64,000 nt of DNA from Oxalobacter formigenes. Its GTDB lineage: Bacteria; Pseudomonadota; Gammaproteobacteria; Burkholderiales; Burkholderiaceae_D. The stretch lies in assembly GCF_002127965.1 (NCBI RefSeq), contig NZ_CP018787.1:2046001-2110000 (forward strand). The letters run 5' to 3'. Below are positions 62,535 to 64,000 of this stretch, piece by piece (the first letter of the stretch is position 1; every line of letters begins with the position of its first letter). Below the pieces are notes generated by a model. It was given only the letters and a program-made list of their open reading frames with translations, did not search any database and was not told where the DNA came from. Both the position numbers and the translations under genes were made by a program.

Positions 62535-63030
62535 ATTACTGCCCTCTCCGCATGACGGAAGCAAAGTCAAATTTTGCGACGAATGCGATAGCGGCTGCCA
62601 CAGAATTATCGGCAATGGCATAGAGATAGACCTACTGCCAACAATTCGTCAAGGCGACAGCTTGGAGAACCGCAGAGCTATATGCGCTGAGCGATGGAAC
62701 GCCCGCGTTTACCCACCTCGATTTATACCAGAAACTCCGGCGCAGGTTCTGGAATGGCTATGCAGCAATTATCGCTCGTATGAAGCATTTCCAGATCCGC
62801 AAGATGACACCTACACTTTAACTGCACACGACATATTAAGCGCATTCTCGTGGTGGGACGAAGATGAATACCCGCCAGAGGTTCAGGCTGCGATTGATCG
62901 AAGCAAAAAAGAAAAAGTGAGTCTTATGCCGGGCGGCATTGGTGTATGTCCAAACTGTCTCGCAGATATTCACGATGAAATCACGCATTGCTGTCACTGC
63001 GGACAGCGACTGGATTGGAGCGAAGAATGA
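62515..63030 (+). CDS. Early protein with N-terminal Lar-like and C-terminal zinc ribbon
   Basis: 171 residues from the ATG at 62515. N-terminal F-C-D-E-C-D-S-G and R-R-A-I-C-A-E-R-W-N-A-R resemble Lar/restriction-alleviation-like zinc proteins (C..C..W-N-x-R), with the first cysteines altered. The C-terminus is C-P-N-C...C-C-H-C-G-Q-R-L-D-W-S-E-E, nearly the same as in the next gene. Lar relieves type I restriction; that role here is only a possibility. Confidence 0.6.
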   Translation: MKTPEPELLPSPHDGSKVKFCDECDSGCHRIIGNGIEIDLLPTIRQGDSLENRRAICAERWNARVYPPRFIPETPAQVLEWLCSNYRSYEAFPDPQDDTYTLTAHDILSAFSWWDEDEYPPEVQAAIDRSKKEKVSLMPGGIGVCPNCLADIHDEITHCCHCGQRLDWSEE

Positions 63031-63467
63031 CTAACGATGAAATCTACATCACTCACCCGGTTACCGGTGAATCGATGGATAAATCAATGTGCAAGCGCGT
63101 TATTACGCAGCTTTACGAACAACGCGAAGCATTGGAAAAGCAGATCGATGGACTGCATGATCAGATCATGAATTTGCCTTGCTTGGATCAGCCGGGCGTA
63201 GAACGTAATAGCCAGATTGCATACAAGACAGGACACAGAGATGCCAGACATGCTGCCGCTGAACTTGTGGCAATGATCGAGGCAGAAACCAAGAATGAAT
63301 CACCTGCGATTGAAAGAGATATACCTGTTCAACCGAAATTGATTACAGCAACGAGAGAGGATTTCGACGACACCTTTGAATGCCCATCATGCGCAAAGAG
63401 ATTTAGTTCTTTTGATGAGTTTGATTTTTGTCCTTGGTGCGGTCAGCGGCTGGATTGGAGCGAATGA
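63027..63467 (+). CDS. Early protein with coiled coil and C-terminal zinc ribbon
   Basis: 146 residues; ATGA overlap with the previous gene. Coiled coil about 25-55, then a C-terminal ribbon C-P-S-C...C-P-W-C-G-Q-R-L-D-W-S-E. The ending is shared with the gene before, so a zinc-ribbon module has been duplicated between neighbours. Confidence 0.6.
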   Translation: MTNDEIYITHPVTGESMDKSMCKRVITQLYEQREALEKQIDGLHDQIMNLPCLDQPGVERNSQIAYKTGHRDARHAAAELVAMIEAETKNESPAIERDIPVQPKLITATREDFDDTFECPSCAKRFSSFDEFDFCPWCGQRLDWSE

Positions 63468-63763
63468 TGGCCTGCAACATTACTAAACGCGACGGCATGA
63501 CCATCTTCATTTGCGGAAGTGAGTTGCCGCAGTGGGAAGTGTGTGCCGAATGCGGGGATGTCGCCGATATTCTATGCGACTACCCTGTTGGCGACGGCCT
63601 GACGTGCGACCGTAATCTATGTGCTGATTGCGCTGTCGAGGTCGCGCCGAACCTGCATTACTGTAAACCGCACTTTGAAATGTGGAAGCAATTCAAAGAA
63701 TCGGGAGGCGTTCGTGATGTTCTTCAGAACGTCGTTCCATTTTCGAGATTGGATCGTCCATGA
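63464..63763 (+). CDS. Cys-rich zinc-binding early protein
   Basis: 99 residues (first of two adjacent ATG codons). C-A-E-C-G, C-D-Y, C-D-R-N-L-C-A-D-C, Y-C-K-P-H: a cross-brace-like set of Cys/His ligands for two zinc ions. Overlaps both neighbours by four bases. Unknown function. Confidence 0.6.
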   Translation: MMACNITKRDGMTIFICGSELPQWEVCAECGDVADILCDYPVGDGLTCDRNLCADCAVEVAPNLHYCKPHFEMWKQFKESGGVRDVLQNVVPFSRLDRP

Positions 63764-64000
63764 CTGTAAAAAATTTACAAAAAGAAATCTCTCCGACTGT
63801 AAAAGAAATCATTGAGAAATGCAGAGGGTCTGATGAATTCGAGTCATTCGCATTTTTCGGATCCGTTGCACTGGAATTGTGGGCGATAAACCTGCAAATT
63901 TTAGATGAAGAAGATGGAAATAAATTACTTGATCATTTCACATCTGAAGTAAAAAAACGCTCTCAAGAACTTAAAGAAATTGCAAAGGCACCAAAATGGC
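63760..64000 (+). CDS. Early protein, 3' end beyond the window
   Basis: At least 80 codons open from the ATG at 63760 (ATGA overlap) to the right edge. Helical, acidic and Lys-rich (S-P-T-V-K-E-I-I-E-K-C, L-D-E-E-D-G-N-K-L-L-D-H-F). Not recognised. It shows that the rightward early operon continues, presumably to excisionase and integrase. Confidence 0.6.
   Translation, partial: MTVKNLQKEISPTVKEIIEKCRGSDEFESFAFFGSVALELWAINLQILDEEDGNKLLDHFTSEVKKRSQELKEIAKAPKW

Overview
The window looks like chromosome of a beta-proteobacterium with balanced GC. A gut-type relative of Oxalobacter (Burkholderiales) is my best guess. It rests on the general look of the proteins and on a scattered family of phage-type tail fibre genes; no rRNA or marker gene here proves it.

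The host part runs from 1 to about 26.2 kb. It holds the start of an SOS-controlled umuDC operon behind a perfect LexA box, with UmuD carrying Arg in place of catalytic Lys97. Next come a membrane c-di-GMP protein with a degenerate GGDEF and an intact EAL domain, and a sugar-type lipoprotein binding protein. Two orphan tail-fibre genes (4.4-5.8 and 9.4-10.5 kb) flank a DNA photolyase and a PnuT-like thiamine transporter / thiamine pyrophosphokinase pair. A 2889-residue autotransporter fills 10.7-19.4 kb. A strongly AT-rich island (19.6-23.0 kb) encodes a three-gene defence operon of the Lamassu / ABC-three-component type: Cap4-like nuclease, small middle protein, SMC-like ATPase. After a structured non-coding stretch come a RelE/HigB-type toxin-antitoxin pair, a small zinc protein and a CspA-type cold-shock protein.

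From about 26.2 kb to the right edge lies a lambda-like prophage with siphovirus morphology. Its left end abuts the 3' end of a tRNA-Ser gene, a classical attachment site. From left to right it carries dinD, the lysis genes (Rz with nested Rz1, SAR-type lysozyme, holin-like protein), tail genes back to the tape measure, a G/GT tail-chaperone pair with a -1 frameshift heptamer, connector genes, capsid, ClpP-like protease, portal, terminase and HNH, all on the minus strand. Then come a tRNA with anticodon CAT, accessory genes (a RelE/Xre/HicB trio and an antirepressor controlled by a C4-type antisense RNA), a Q-like late regulator, a RuvC-like resolvase, replication genes of O/P type with iterons inside O, and cII, cro and cI. 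Rightward of cI are a HipA-like kinase with a partner protein, a second operator cluster and a rightward early operon (left-handed beta-helix repeat protein, Sak4-like ATPase, Gp157 and many small zinc-ribbon or membrane proteins). Integrase and the other attachment site lie beyond the window.

Features most worth a second look: the C4/ant RNA switch with duplicated target pairs; the repeated placement of terminator-like hairpins directly in front of ribosome sites; the AT-rich Lamassu-like operon; the cI-linked HipA-like pair; the UmuD K97R change; and twin tRNA-3'-end plus hairpin units that suggest repeated integration at one place.
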